Part shown: piece after piece, positions 44,018-53,861 of the stretch
How the letters are laid out: every line of letters begins with the position of its first letter
Position numbering within the stretch: the first letter of the stretch is position 1
Assembly (NCBI RefSeq): GCF_000230975.2
Contig: NC_021172.1
Location: 2,108,001 to 2,172,000 of the forward strand
Source of the DNA: Hyphomicrobium denitrificans 1NES1
Lineage (GTDB): Bacteria > Pseudomonadota > Alphaproteobacteria > Rhizobiales > Hyphomicrobiaceae
Direction: 5' to 3'
Length of the DNA stretch: 64,000 bases
Position numbers and translations under genes: made by a program
The notes under the pieces: model-generated
Seen by the model: only the letters and a program-made list of their open reading frames with translations
What the model was told of the DNA's origin: nothing
The model's database searches: none

Positions 44018-45964
44018 TCACGACGATTGCACGGGCTCAAGCAAAGCGTCGTCTTCTGCGCGCCGTCGCTCACCTGCTTCCTCCAGTGCGAGCGCAAGTT
44101 CTTCGCGCGCTTTCTCCGCCTGACGCTGGCGTGCCCACAGACTTGCGTAAAGCCCGTGCTTGGTAATCAACTCGGCGTGCGTTCCCTGTTCGACGATGCG
44201 GCCGGCTTCGAGCACCAGGATCGTATCGGCGTGGATGATCGTCGAGAGACGGTGTGCGATGACGACCGTCGTCCGGTCTTTCGAAACGCGATCGAGCGCA
44301 TCCTGAATTTCCTTTTCCGTATGGCTGTCGAGCGCACTCGTCGCCTCGTCGAGGATCAGGATCGGCGGCGCCTTCAGAATCGTTCGCGCAATGGCGACGC
44401 GCTGCTTCTCGCCGCCTGACAATTTGAGGCCGCGCTCGCCGACCATCGTGTCGTAGCCCTCGGGCAGCGTTTTCACGAAATCGTCGATCTGCGCCATCTT
44501 GGCGGCGGCGATGACTTCTTCGTCCGTCGCGTCGTGGCGGCCGTATTTGATGTTGTAAAAGATCGTATCGTTGAACAATACGGTATCCTGCGGCACGACA
44601 CCGATGGCGGCACGCAGCGAAGCCTGCGTGACGTCGCGGATGTCCTGTCCGTCGATCGTGATCCGACCGCTCGTCACATCATAGAAACGCAGCAGCAATC
44701 GGCTGATGGTCGATTTTCCAGCGCCCGACGGGCCGACGATCGCCACCATCTTCCCCGCCGGCACCTCGAAGGAAACGTCCTCCAAAATCTGGCGCTCGGG
44801 ATCGTAGGAAAAGCCGATGTGCTCGAAGCGGATCGTGCCGCCGTCGATTTCGAGAAGCTTCGCGCCCGGCCGGTCCGCAACCTCGGGATTCTGGTCGAGC
44901 ACTTCCATCATCCGCTCGATGTCGGTCAGGCCCTGCTTGATCTCGCGATAGACCATGCCCATGAAGTTCAGCGGCATGAAGAGCTGCAGCATCAGCAGGT
45001 TCACCATCGCGAAGCGTCCGACCGTCGAACTGCCGGCGAGCACATCGTTGGCCGACATGACGAGGCAAATCGTCAGCGCGATGGTGAAGATGATCGCTTG
45101 GCCTGAGTTCAAGACGGCGAGGGTCGTGTAGGTTTTGATGCTCGCCTTTTCATACTGCGCCATCGATTTGTCGTAGCGCTCGGCCTCGCGCCGTTCGGCG
45201 CCGAAGTATTTCACCGTCTCGTAGTTCAGCAGGCTGTCGACCGCTTTCGTGTTGGCGTCCGTGTCGCTTTCGTTCATTACGCGGCGGATCTTCAGCCGCC
45301 AGTCGGTCGCGCGGATCGTGAACCAGAGATAGCAGACGATCATCGTGACGATGGTCACGATGTAGCGCCAGTCGAACTCGAAGGCGCAGACGATGATGAT
45401 CATGAAAAATTCGACGATGGTCGGGATGAGCGTCATCAGCGCCATGCGGCTGATGTTTTCGATCCCCGTCCGGCCGCGTTCCAGAACGCGCGTCAGTCCG
45501 CCCGTCTTGCGTTCGAGATGAAAACGCAGCGACAGCCGATGCATGTGGTCGAAGGTTGCGAGCGCCAACGTCCGGACGGCGTGCATCGCGACGCGTGCGA
45601 ACATTCCTTCGCGCACCTGCATCAGCAGCGACATCACGATGCGCGCCAGGCCGTAGAAGATGCACGCGAGGATCGGCGCGCCGATCAGCCACGGCAGCGT
45701 CTGGTTCGTCGGAACGTGTCCGCCCGTCGCGGCGACAAGGGCGTCGGTCGCCCACTTCAATGTAAACGGAACGCCGACCGTTACCGCCTTCGCCATGACA
45801 ATCATCACAAGCGAGCCGACGACGGTGCGTTGCAGATCGGGCCGGTCGCGCGGCCAGATATAAGGCCACAGCGCTCTCAGAACCCGTCCCGTTTCGGTCG
45901 ACGGCCTAAGGCGCGCAAAAAGAAATCCGCGGCCGGCGGCACCGTTGAATTGTCCTTGCTGCAT
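44018..45964 (-). CDS. ABC exporter of the Atm1/HMT1 type (fused permease-ATPase)
   Basis: 648 residues. Six membrane helices in ~50-345, including the family-specific NYETVKYFGAERREAERYD. The ATPase domain has Walker A GPSGAGKST, Q-loop VPQDTVLFNDTI, signature LSGGEKQR, Walker B ILILDEATSALD and the H-loop IAHRLSTI. ATM1-type exporters move glutathione-linked sulfur or iron-sulfur precursors or heavy metals out of the cytosol; alphaproteobacterial members such as that of Novosphingobium are the model. A charged coiled C-terminus (REELALALEEAGERRRAED) is an extension. The LysM protein gene is 35 nt upstream on the same strand. Confidence 0.93.
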   Translation of the reverse strand: MQQGQFNGAAGRGFLFARLRPSTETGRVLRALWPYIWPRDRPDLQRTVVGSLVMIVMAKAVTVGVPFTLKWATDALVAATGGHVPTNQTLPWLIGAPILACIFYGLARIVMSLLMQVREGMFARVAMHAVRTLALATFDHMHRLSLRFHLERKTGGLTRVLERGRTGIENISRMALMTLIPTIVEFFMIIIVCAFEFDWRYIVTIVTMIVCYLWFTIRATDWRLKIRRVMNESDTDANTKAVDSLLNYETVKYFGAERREAERYDKSMAQYEKASIKTYTTLAVLNSGQAIIFTIALTICLVMSANDVLAGSSTVGRFAMVNLLMLQLFMPLNFMGMVYREIKQGLTDIERMMEVLDQNPEVADRPGAKLLEIDGGTIRFEHIGFSYDPERQILEDVSFEVPAGKMVAIVGPSGAGKSTISRLLLRFYDVTSGRITIDGQDIRDVTQASLRAAIGVVPQDTVLFNDTIFYNIKYGRHDATDEEVIAAAKMAQIDDFVKTLPEGYDTMVGERGLKLSGGEKQRVAIARTILKAPPILILDEATSALDSHTEKEIQDALDRVSKDRTTVVIAHRLSTIIHADTILVLEAGRIVEQGTHAELITKHGLYASLWARQRQAEKAREELALALEEAGERRRAEDDALLEPVQSS

Positions 45965-45999
45965 CGCGTTGAAATAAGATCAGTACCCGCGAATGTCCA

Positions 46000-47496
46000 T
46001 CATCGGCGGCGCGGAACGAAGATGCGCTGGCAGGGATAAATCAGGTTCGGATTACGAATAATCGAGCGATTGGCGTGATAGAGACGCCAGTAAAGCCGAC
46101 CTGCCCGGTAATGCCGCCTCGAAATCCGCCATAGGGTGTCGCCGCTCTGAACCGTGTAATGCCCCGGCGGCATGATGCGTCGCCCCGCGAAGCGGCAGCG
46201 CGGCGCTCGCCTGATCCAGCGCCTGACGACCGGGCCACGTGCCAATCTGCGGGATGCGACCTTGATCCTGGCCGAGCGAGGCGGCGGCGCTTGTTTGAGG
46301 TCGGCGTCCGACTCCACTCCCGAGGTCGTACCGGGAAGTTTCTGCGATTCAGCCGAGCCCGGTTCGGGAACCGGCGGAGGCGCCGCTGAGGCGTCCGGCT
46401 GTTGCTGGGTCTTCTCCGCCTCGACAGCTGCCGTGCGCTGACGCTCCTCCGCGGCCTTCTCGGCCGCAAGCTTGGCGCGCTCGTCCTCAAGACGCTTCGC
46501 CTCATCCGCCTTACGTTGTGCTTCTGCCGCCTGACGCTGTGCCTCAGCGCGTGCGGCTTCGGCTTCGAGCCGCTCGCGTTCCTGTTTGGCTTCAGCCGCT
46601 TTGCGCGCTTCTTCGACTTGCTTTGCTGCCTCGGCTGCTTTGCGCTCGTCCTCGACGCGCTTTGCTTCTTCAGCCGCCTTGCGTGCTTCTTCCTCCCGCT
46701 TCGCCTCTGCGGCCTGCCTGGCTTCTTCGGCTTTACGAGCTTCTTCGATCCGTTTCGCTTCCTCGGCCTGTCTCGCCTCCTCGGCCAGCTTGCGTGCTTC
46801 TTCTGCGCGCTTTGCTTCCTCGGCAATTTTGCGTTGTTCTTCGGCCCGTTTTGCTTCTTCCGCGGTTTTGCGAAGGTCTGCTGCCTGCTTGGCTTCCTCC
46901 GCCTTGCGAGCCTCTTCGATACGTTTCGTCTCCTCGGCAGCCCTGCGCGCTTCCTCAGCCTTTTTGGCTTTCTCGGCCTTCAGCGCTTCTTCCGCGCGTC
47001 TCGCAGCCTCTGCGGCTTTCGCGTCCTGGTCTTTCACGTCCTCAAGCTTCCGGGCGATCGAGTCCTTGTCGACAGCCAAACCTCCGGGCACAGGCGTCGA
47101 GAGCCGCGGAATGACCGTCGCCTGGAATTCGCGATTGGCGCGCGCCAGCCAATCCTGAACGCGGTCGGCAATCCCGAGACCTTCGACCGGCTTGTCCTCA
47201 CTGTGAGGTTTCGCAGTTTCGACCGGCGGCGCCGGGTTCGGCTTGATCGTCACGCCACCCGCGTCGGCCATCCTGACGACCGGTCCGGAGACCACCGCGG
47301 CGGCGGGGTCGATCCAGGCCGCTTCGACTTCTCCGACCGTCGCAATGTCGTCCTTGAAAAGCTGCGTTGGCAGTAGGGCGGCATCGAGGGGAAACGGCGT
47401 CAGAAGCACAACCAGGGCGGTCATGAAGAAGCCTCCCGCCCGCATGACCGCGGCGGCTGTTTTCTGCGTAGAAACGGCTGGTTGTCCGGATTTCAT
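46000..47496 (-). CDS. Envelope protein with long charged helix and C-terminal LysM domain
   Basis: 498 residues from ATG 47496. Signal/anchor helix ~18-40 (FFMTALVVLLTPFPLDAAL), then a low-complexity segment to ~145. From ~145 to ~375 there is an uninterrupted E/A/K/R run of EEARKAEEAKR type, like the TolA helix or a single alpha helix. A Pro-rich and basic linker (~380-445) leads to a LysM domain (HYTVQSGDTLWRISRRHY ... NPNLIYPCQRIFVP, ~450-498) that binds peptidoglycan glycan. It therefore probably spans the periplasm from the inner membrane to the wall. It is followed by the Atm1 gene (35 nt); a functional link is not evident. Confidence 0.86.
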   Translation of the reverse strand: MKSGQPAVSTQKTAAAVMRAGGFFMTALVVLLTPFPLDAALLPTQLFKDDIATVGEVEAAWIDPAAAVVSGPVVRMADAGGVTIKPNPAPPVETAKPHSEDKPVEGLGIADRVQDWLARANREFQATVIPRLSTPVPGGLAVDKDSIARKLEDVKDQDAKAAEAARRAEEALKAEKAKKAEEARRAAEETKRIEEARKAEEAKQAADLRKTAEEAKRAEEQRKIAEEAKRAEEARKLAEEARQAEEAKRIEEARKAEEARQAAEAKREEEARKAAEEAKRVEDERKAAEAAKQVEEARKAAEAKQERERLEAEAARAEAQRQAAEAQRKADEAKRLEDERAKLAAEKAAEERQRTAAVEAEKTQQQPDASAAPPPVPEPGSAESQKLPGTTSGVESDADLKQAPPPRSARIKVASRRLARGPVVRRWIRRAPRCRFAGRRIMPPGHYTVQSGDTLWRISRRHYRAGRLYWRLYHANRSIIRNPNLIYPCQRIFVPRRR

Positions 47497-47699
47497 AACA
47501 GCGCCTTGCAAGTCGATTATCGAGCTAAGCACACCTCCGCGCCCGGAGCCAATACGGGACAGGAGTTGTTCGCACCCATTGTACCCGTTCGGCCACCCGC
47601 TACGCGGCAACGCATCAACCACGCCCCCAAAAAAGCCTCCATCGAAGCGCTGCGATGCTCTGGTGACCTCGGCACCGGCTTCTTAAATTAAGGGAATCG

Positions 47700-48380
47700 A
47701 TGACTGAAAGCGGAATGCGAATGAACGGAATCATGAAAACGGCGGTGGATACGCCTGCCGCTGCCACCAAGCTTACCCTGGCGTCTCCCATCCAAGGCGT
47801 GTGCGTTTATTGCGGTTCAGGCAAGGGGCTCGATTCGGCTTATGCAGTTGCCGCGAGAAAGCTCGGAAAGGCGTTCGCCGACAACGGCATCCGCCTTGTG
47901 TACGGCGGCGGCAGCCTTGGCCTGATGGGCGAGGTTGCCCGCGCGACGCTCGGAGGCGGCGGCAAGGTGACCGGCATCATTCCCGATTTTCTCGGGGCGC
48001 GCGAAATGATGCTGAAGGACGTCGACGAGCTGATCGTCGTCGAGAGCATGCACGTGCGCAAGCAGCTGATGTTCGACCGCGCGGATGCGTTCGTTGCGCT
48101 ACCCGGCGGGATCGGAACGCTCGAAGAGCTCGTCGAGCAGCTTACCTGGTCACAGCTCGGGCGGCATTCGAAACCGATCGTCGTTGCCAACATCAAAGGC
48201 TTTTGGGATCCGTTCCTGAAGCTGCTCGAACACATGAAGGGCGAGACGTTCATCCGGGCAGGTCTCGACGTGCACTTCAACGTCGTCGACCAAATCGAGG
48301 ACGTCGTGCCGACGATCTTTGAGGCTATGGAGAAGCATCGCGCCAACGGAGCCGAGCCTCCGGTCCTGAAGCAGTTCTGA
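47700..48380 (+). CDS. LOG/TIGR00730-family nucleotide phosphoribohydrolase
   Basis: 226 residues, start ATG 47700 after AAGGGA. Rossmann-like fold with GVCVYCGSGKGLDSAYAVAARKLGKAF, GIRLVYGGGSLGLMGEVARATL and the catalytic ALPGGIGTLEELVEQLTW motif (PGGxGTxxE). Family members release cytokinin bases or other nucleobases from nucleoside 5'-monophosphates. A short non-conserved N-terminal extension of ~30 residues precedes the fold. Head-to-head with the LysM gene; the 46-nt gap to the convergent acyltransferase has no strong terminator. Confidence 0.92.
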   Translation: MTESGMRMNGIMKTAVDTPAAATKLTLASPIQGVCVYCGSGKGLDSAYAVAARKLGKAFADNGIRLVYGGGSLGLMGEVARATLGGGGKVTGIIPDFLGAREMMLKDVDELIVVESMHVRKQLMFDRADAFVALPGGIGTLEELVEQLTWSQLGRHSKPIVVANIKGFWDPFLKLLEHMKGETFIRAGLDVHFNVVDQIEDVVPTIFEAMEKHRANGAEPPVLKQF

Positions 48381-48426
48381 AGGCAGCCTTGCAAGCGGCT
48401 GTAGTGGATCTCAATGCCCGAGGCGG

Positions 48427-50523
48427 TCAGGGTACTGCCGTGGACGGTCCTGTGCCGGATAGCGTAGCGAGCGGCTTGCGATCGCCGGAAGCTTTAGCGC
48501 TGCCGTTCGAGGACGCATCGGAAAACACTTGCGCAATGATACCGCTGATTGCGGCGGCACCCGTGCGGTTCAAATGGTTCGTGTCGCGATAGAGCGGTGC
48601 ACCGTCCTTGCTGTAGTGACACACCTTATCATCGCACAGCGCGCTGTGCGGATAGACGACGCGCACATTTGGAACCGCCTCCAGCCGCTGCAAGACGGGT
48701 AGAACGTGGCGCTGTCGATTGAGAAACATCGCAAGCGTCGGTTCCGGCGGCAAAGATTGCCCCCAGGCGTAATGACGAGCGAAGGCTGCGGCTATGTTGT
48801 CAGTCTGCTCGGGTATCGGGCCAAGCAGGACGACTTCCCGCCCCTTGGCAGCGATGCGCTTCACCGTTGCCTCAAGCAGCGCGGAAAAGACCGGTGCGTT
48901 GTCCGAGCGCGGACCAGGACTTAGAAGAAATACTTCTCTGCCGTCGTTCTCGCCCTCGGCATACATCGCCCATCTCGCGACTATGACGACACGGCGGACG
49001 TCCGGCGCCATCACCCGTTTCATCAGTTCGTCGACCGACGTATGGCAATGATTGTTTTTGGGAGCGCCGTAGAATACGGCGTCCGCCAAAGGCGGACAAT
49101 TGAGATAGCTAGCAATGATGATGGCCCGATCGTGAGCGGCACCGTAGGCCGCGACGCTTGAGAGCAGCGCAGTTGCATGACTGTCGCCCCAAAGAACCGT
49201 ATCGGCAGCGACGTCCGAAGCGCCGACTAGGCAAGCGGGAGCCGGCCAACCCCTCGCAACGCGATGAGAAGCGCAAGACGGACCCTTGCCCGTACCCCAT
49301 TCGGCCAGGAGCGGCCGAATGTCATTCGGCCAATTATGAAACCACCCCGGGCGGTTCGTGAGCCAAAACGCGAGAGACGCCAGCAACGCGATCGACAATG
49401 CCGCCGAGGCGAAGGCTGATCTCGGCGGATTGCGGAGTCGGCTTTGGCGGAACGGCTGCTCGACAAACCGCCAGGAGAGCGCGCCGAGAGCGGTGCTTGC
49501 GGCTGCGAATGCCAGCCCGACCGAAAGATGCCCGGTGGCCTCGCCCTGCCAGACGTCCGGAAAGCGGTAGCGGACGAGCACCATCAGCGGCCAATGCCAA
49601 AGATAGATGGAATAAGATACGAGCCCGATGCCGACGGCCGGCGGCAAGGACAGGAAGCGCGCGACCACGGTCGGTGGCGCGCTCGTCTCGCTGCCTGCAT
49701 AGATCACCAGCACCGCGCCGAGGCAAAGCGGCACGGCGGCGATGCCTGGAAACGGCGTCTGGTTGGTGAAGTAAAAATAGCCGAACAGGATGAGTGCGAT
49801 GCCCGCCGCCGCCGCCGACTCGCGCAGCACGCGCGACGCGAAGCGAGGAGCCACGCCCAGTGCGAGGAGCACACCCGCGAGCAGCTCCCAGATGCGCGTC
49901 GGGGTCACGAAGAAAGCCCGCTCCGGACGGAGATCGACCTGGCGGACGCTGTAGGCGAAAGACAGAAGCGCGATGAGCACGAGAACCGCCACAGCGGCGT
50001 CGCGGCGCCAGCGATAGACGACAGCAAGCAACAGCGGAAAGGCGAGGTAAAACTGCTCCTCGACGCTCAGCGACCACGTGTGAAGCAGCGGCTTGCCCGT
50101 CGCGGGTCCGTTGAAATAGCCGGTCTCGTGCGCGAAAACGTAGTTCGATGTCGAGGTCGCGACACCGAGCAGACTACGGCCATAGGCCTTGAGGTCGACG
50201 GGAAACAGGACTGCCGCCGCGAACAGCGTCGTGACTACCGCCATGACGACAAGCGCAGGCAAAATTCGGCGGATGCGACGGACATAGAATCCGGCGAGAG
50301 AAAACGATCCGACATCGAGCTCGGATTTGATGATCCCTGCGATCAGGAAGCCGGAAATCACGAAGAATATATCGACGCCGCCGTATCCGCCGGGTACGCC
50401 AAGGCCGAAGTGGTAAGCGACGACGCCTGCAACGGCCAAGCCGCGCAGCCCGTCGATATCGAGGCGATGCGTTTTCGCTGCAAAGCTTCTGGTCTGGACG
50501 GTCCCCCGACCCCTGTTCGACAT
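48427..50523 (-). CDS. OafA/YrhL-type acyltransferase with C-terminal SGNH domain
   Basis: 698 residues. The N-terminal acyltransferase-3 domain has ~10-11 membrane helices and RLDIDGLRGLAVAGVVAYHF with the catalytic-region His, IFFVISGFLIAGII, FYVRRIRRILPALVV and TWSLSVEEQFYLAFPLLL. From ~430 an SGNH hydrolase-like domain follows: VLWGDSHATALLS and a distal YRDTNHLNRTGAAAI with the DxxHL dyad. Such proteins O-acetylate surface polysaccharides or peptidoglycan using periplasmic transfer. It is convergent with the LOG gene and divergent from meaB. Confidence 0.93.
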   Translation of the reverse strand: MSNRGRGTVQTRSFAAKTHRLDIDGLRGLAVAGVVAYHFGLGVPGGYGGVDIFFVISGFLIAGIIKSELDVGSFSLAGFYVRRIRRILPALVVMAVVTTLFAAAVLFPVDLKAYGRSLLGVATSTSNYVFAHETGYFNGPATGKPLLHTWSLSVEEQFYLAFPLLLAVVYRWRRDAAVAVLVLIALLSFAYSVRQVDLRPERAFFVTPTRIWELLAGVLLALGVAPRFASRVLRESAAAAGIALILFGYFYFTNQTPFPGIAAVPLCLGAVLVIYAGSETSAPPTVVARFLSLPPAVGIGLVSYSIYLWHWPLMVLVRYRFPDVWQGEATGHLSVGLAFAAASTALGALSWRFVEQPFRQSRLRNPPRSAFASAALSIALLASLAFWLTNRPGWFHNWPNDIRPLLAEWGTGKGPSCASHRVARGWPAPACLVGASDVAADTVLWGDSHATALLSSVAAYGAAHDRAIIIASYLNCPPLADAVFYGAPKNNHCHTSVDELMKRVMAPDVRRVVIVARWAMYAEGENDGREVFLLSPGPRSDNAPVFSALLEATVKRIAAKGREVVLLGPIPEQTDNIAAAFARHYAWGQSLPPEPTLAMFLNRQRHVLPVLQRLEAVPNVRVVYPHSALCDDKVCHYSKDGAPLYRDTNHLNRTGAAAISGIIAQVFSDASSNGSAKASGDRKPLATLSGTGPSTAVP

Positions 50524-50676
50524 CCTTCATCCTGTATCCGCCGCCTGCCCTCGAAGTTGACACCGCGGCGACGGACATCCCCCCTCAAACGACTCCCATG
50601 TGGTAAAATACTCCGCAATAAGCCGCAATTTAGGCTCAGCCGTTGCACTTGCCCTCCTTCCCACTTATCAGCGCGT

Positions 50677-51654
50677 ATGATGAAAACCGATGAGAAAACA
50701 CTTGCCCCCGTCGCGCGCATTGCGGACGCCGATGTGCCGGGCATGATCGAACGCATGCGCAATGGCGAGCGGCGCGCCATCGCGAGCGTGATTACTGAGC
50801 TCGAACGCCTGTCGGCCGCGGCGCCGGCGCTGCTCAGAACGCTGCAGCCGCACCTGGGACACGCTCTCGTCATCGGCTTCACGGGTCCGCCGGGCGCGGG
50901 CAAGTCGACGCTCGTCAACGCGATCATCACGCAGCTCAGGAAGCACGGGCGGACCGTCGGCGTCATCGCGGTCGATCCGTCGAGCCCCGTCTCGGGCGGG
51001 GCCATTCTCGGCGACCGCATCCGGATGACCGCGGCGCTCGACGACGACGGCGTGTTCGTGCGCTCGCTCGCATCGCGCGGCTACCTCGGCGGTCTGTCGC
51101 CAGCGGCCGTGCGCATCATCGACGCGCTCGACGGCGCGGGCTTCGACATCGTACTGCTCGAAACGGTCGGCACGGGGCAGAACGAGATCGACGTTGCCGA
51201 AGTTGCCGATATCCGTGTCGTCATCGCGGCACCGGGGCTTGGCGACGACATCCAGGCCATGAAGTCCGGCCTCCTTGAGATCGCGGACGTGATCGTCGTC
51301 AACAAGAGCGACCGGCCGGGGGCCGAGCAGACGCTGCAGCAGCTCGTCGGGGCGCTCTCGATCCGTGCGACAATGGCTGAGAAAATTCCGGTCCTGAAGA
51401 CGAGCGCCATCAACGGCGACGGCGTGCCGAAGCTCATCGAGACGCTGGATCAGCTCGGCGGCAAAGTCCGCACGCAGGAACCGTTGAACCGCAGGCGCCG
51501 CCGCGCCCGGTATCTGATCGCGCGCGCAGCTTCCGACATCGTCGCCAACCGCATCAAGGCGGGTGGCAAGGGCAGCCTCGACACGCTTGCCGATTCCGTT
51601 CTCTCCGGTACGATGACGCCGCACGCCGCCGCAACGCGCCTGCTCGAAGATTAG
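50677..51654 (+). CDS. meaB: MeaB/ArgK-type G-protein chaperone of methylmalonyl-CoA mutase
   Basis: 325 residues. The start is ATG 50677 or 50680. N-terminal helical domain MIERMRNGERRAIASVITELE, then the GTPase core with GFTGPPGAGKSTLVNAII (P-loop), VDPSSPVSGGAILGDRIRM, LLETVGTGQNEIDVAEVAD and NKSDRPGAEQT (NKxD). The family protects and repairs B12-dependent mutases during holoenzyme assembly. The mutase gene itself is not within this window. A long spurious frame upstream (from 49444) is antisense to the acyltransferase. Convergent with the permease gene, stops 16 nt apart. Confidence 0.94.
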   Translation: MMKTDEKTLAPVARIADADVPGMIERMRNGERRAIASVITELERLSAAAPALLRTLQPHLGHALVIGFTGPPGAGKSTLVNAIITQLRKHGRTVGVIAVDPSSPVSGGAILGDRIRMTAALDDDGVFVRSLASRGYLGGLSPAAVRIIDALDGAGFDIVLLETVGTGQNEIDVAEVADIRVVIAAPGLGDDIQAMKSGLLEIADVIVVNKSDRPGAEQTLQQLVGALSIRATMAEKIPVLKTSAINGDGVPKLIETLDQLGGKVRTQEPLNRRRRRARYLIARAASDIVANRIKAGGKGSLDTLADSVLSGTMTPHAAATRLLED

Positions 51655-51670
51655 CGGCGTCGCGCGTGCT

Positions 51671-53152
51671 TCAAGCCATCGCAAGCTTGCTGCGCCGGAT
51701 CGAGTAGCCGAAATAGATGACCAGCCCGACTGCGAGCCAAACGATGAAGCGCAGATGCGTTTCGTAGGGCAGGAAGGCGATCAGTGCGCCGCACGACAAG
51801 ATACCCAGGAACGGCAGCATGATACCACCCGGCGTCTTGAACGGACGCGGCATGTCCGGGTGCGTGATGCGGAGCGCGATGACGCCTCCGCAGACGAGAA
51901 CGAAAGCCGCCAGCGTGCCGATGTTGACGAGTTCCGCAAGGACTCCGAGCGGGATGAAACCGGCCATGATCGCCATCACGGTGCCGGTAATAACGGTCGT
52001 CCGCACGGGCGTGTGGGTTCGCGGATTGACTGCCTCGAAGAATGCGGGAAGCAGGCCGTCGCGCGAAACGCCGACGATGATGCGCGTCAAGGCATAATAA
52101 AGGACGAGCATCACGGTCGTCAGTCCGGCGACGACGCCGGTCGCGACGAGACCTGCGGCCGTGTTGTAGCCAATACGCAGCAACGCTTCCGATGCGGGCG
52201 ATGGGACGTTCAGGACGCTGTAGGGCACGATGCCGGTCATCAACGCGGAGACGATGACGTAGATGAGCGTGCAAAAGATCAGCGCTGCAAGAATCCCGAT
52301 CGGGACGTCGCGCTGCGGTTGATAGGCTTCCTCGACCGCCGTCGATACCGCGTCGAAGCCGACGTATGCAAAAAACACGATCGAGGCGCCTGCGAGAACC
52401 CCTATGGGCCTGCTGCCGTCGTGGCTGAACCACCCGAACGGCAGGAACGGCGACCAGTTGTCCGGATTGACGTTGAAGACAGCGACGCCGATGAAGATGG
52501 CAATCGCGATGAGCTTGATGACCACGGCCGCTGCATTGATGCGGGCGCTTTCCTTGACGCCTATGATCAGCAAAAGCATCAGAAGCAGGATAATGCTGGC
52601 CGCCGGCAGATTGATGATGCCGCCGGCACCGGCGCCCTTCACGTCTGGGGCATTCGGATCAAAGCCGAACCATTGCAGTGCACCTCCAAGGTGCTCGTTC
52701 CACGCCAGCGCGCTCGGGCCTCGCGTCAGGGCATCCGGCAGTCCGATGCCCATCGACGTCAGAGCGTTGTTGAAATAGCCGGACCAGCCGTTGGCGACGG
52801 CTGCGACCGAGACGCCGTATTCGAGGATCAGGTCCCAGGCGATGATCCAGGCGATGAGCTCGCCGAAAGCCGCGTAGCTGTAGCCGTAGGCGCTGCCGCA
52901 ACCGCCGACGCTCGACGCCAATTCGGCATAAGACAGGGCGGCAAAGCCACAGGCGATCCCAGCGACGATGAAGGAGAGCACTACTCCGGGTCCCGATTGG
53001 ACCGCAGCAGCGTGCCCGGTCAGCACGAAAATGCCCGTGCCGATGATGGCACCGACCCCGAGCAACGTGAGATCGAGCGCACTCAGGCATCGCTTCAGCC
53101 CGAACTCGGAATTATCGTAGGCGACGGCCTTTTTTCGAAAAAGATTGGCCAT
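51671..53152 (-). CDS. APC-family amino acid permease (CAT type)
   Basis: 493 residues, start ATG 53152 with AGGGGAG upstream. About 12-14 membrane helices. LDLTLLGVGAIIGTGIFVLTG is the GAIIGxGIF substrate-site motif of helix 1; KRCLSALD precedes it as in cationic amino acid transporters. FFAYVGFDAVSTAVEEAYQPQRDVPIGI is the conserved helix 6-loop motif. SRDGLLPAFFEAVNPRTHTPV follows. Likely a proton-coupled importer of cationic or other amino acids; the substrate is not resolved. An 8-bp hairpin CTGCGCGA/TCGCGCAG (53254-53277) lies in the 5' region. Confidence 0.93.
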   Translation of the reverse strand: MANLFRKKAVAYDNSEFGLKRCLSALDLTLLGVGAIIGTGIFVLTGHAAAVQSGPGVVLSFIVAGIACGFAALSYAELASSVGGCGSAYGYSYAAFGELIAWIIAWDLILEYGVSVAAVANGWSGYFNNALTSMGIGLPDALTRGPSALAWNEHLGGALQWFGFDPNAPDVKGAGAGGIINLPAASIILLLMLLLIIGVKESARINAAAVVIKLIAIAIFIGVAVFNVNPDNWSPFLPFGWFSHDGSRPIGVLAGASIVFFAYVGFDAVSTAVEEAYQPQRDVPIGILAALIFCTLIYVIVSALMTGIVPYSVLNVPSPASEALLRIGYNTAAGLVATGVVAGLTTVMLVLYYALTRIIVGVSRDGLLPAFFEAVNPRTHTPVRTTVITGTVMAIMAGFIPLGVLAELVNIGTLAAFVLVCGGVIALRITHPDMPRPFKTPGGIMLPFLGILSCGALIAFLPYETHLRFIVWLAVGLVIYFGYSIRRSKLAMA

Positions 53153-53473
53153 GTTTGCGCGCTCCCCTAATCCCTTCGCATTGCCTGGTACCGGCTGAGC
53201 GCCTTTTGGAACGCCGGCCGGTGCTGCGCCCTCCCGGCATCCCCCCGTAGATTCTGCGCGAGGGGAGCTTCGCGCAGCCATTAACGGATGTCCACAACTC
53301 GAGTGCTTACGATTGGGGCTGCGCCTAGAACCTGGGCATTCCCGCCCAATCGGGAAGCTGCCCGAGACAGCCCGTCCACTTGCCCGAGGCCGCCAAACCC
53401 GATAGCCACTTTTGAAGAGTTCAAAAACGCGCCGCTTCGCGGAGCGCTCCGAGGCGGCAGGGGAGGTTCAACG
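53153..53473. other. Divergent region between permease and CDGSH gene
   Basis: About 320 nt with a palindromic hairpin at 53254-53277 and no supported ORF. It probably holds both divergent promoters. Confidence 0.4.
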
Positions 53474-53716
53474 ATGTCGGATGAGGCAATCGTCGCTCAA
53501 ACGGGCCCGTACCAAGTCGAGCTGACAGAGGGTCAAGAGTACTGGTATTGCCGCTGCGGACGCTCGAAGACACAGCCGTTCTGCGACGGCTCGCACGAAG
53601 GCACAAGCTTCGTGCCCCTACAGTTCACCGTCGATCACACGGGAACTTTCAATATTTGCGGCTGCAAAGCGACCGACGACGAGCCGTTCTGCGACGGCAC
53701 CCACAACGTTCTCTGA
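53474..53716 (+). CDS. CDGSH iron-sulfur domain protein (two motifs)
   Basis: 80 residues from ATG 53474 with GGGAGG upstream. Two CDGSH motifs are present: CRCGRSKTQPFCDGSH (residues ~27-42) and CGCKATDDEPFCDGTH (~61-76), each with three Cys and one His to hold a [2Fe-2S] cluster. It is cytosolic and small, typical of bacterial two-motif members (as in MitoNEET-related proteins) whose role in redox or iron handling is unclear. The frame extends upstream to 53288 without coding character. Confidence 0.92.
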   Translation: MSDEAIVAQTGPYQVELTEGQEYWYCRCGRSKTQPFCDGSHEGTSFVPLQFTVDHTGTFNICGCKATDDEPFCDGTHNVL

Positions 53717-53861
53717 CGCTCTCCACCACTTCGGCCCCGTTCACGACAACCCTGACCGGTTGCCATGATGCCGGTCAATCGGAGAACCCCAGAAGGCGAC
53801 GCCCGGCTTGAGCCGAGCCACGCAGATTATTCCGTGCGCGCCGGAGTTCGAATGGAATGTA

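Noticed and set aside
46402..47376. Leu/Phe-rich plus-strand frame of 324 codons
   Set aside because: Antisense of the E/A/K/R helix, which translates as Leu/Phe/Ser/Ala.
49444..50676. Upstream part of the long frame ending in meaB
   Set aside because: It lies antisense to the acyltransferase and has no coding character. MeaB begins at 50677.
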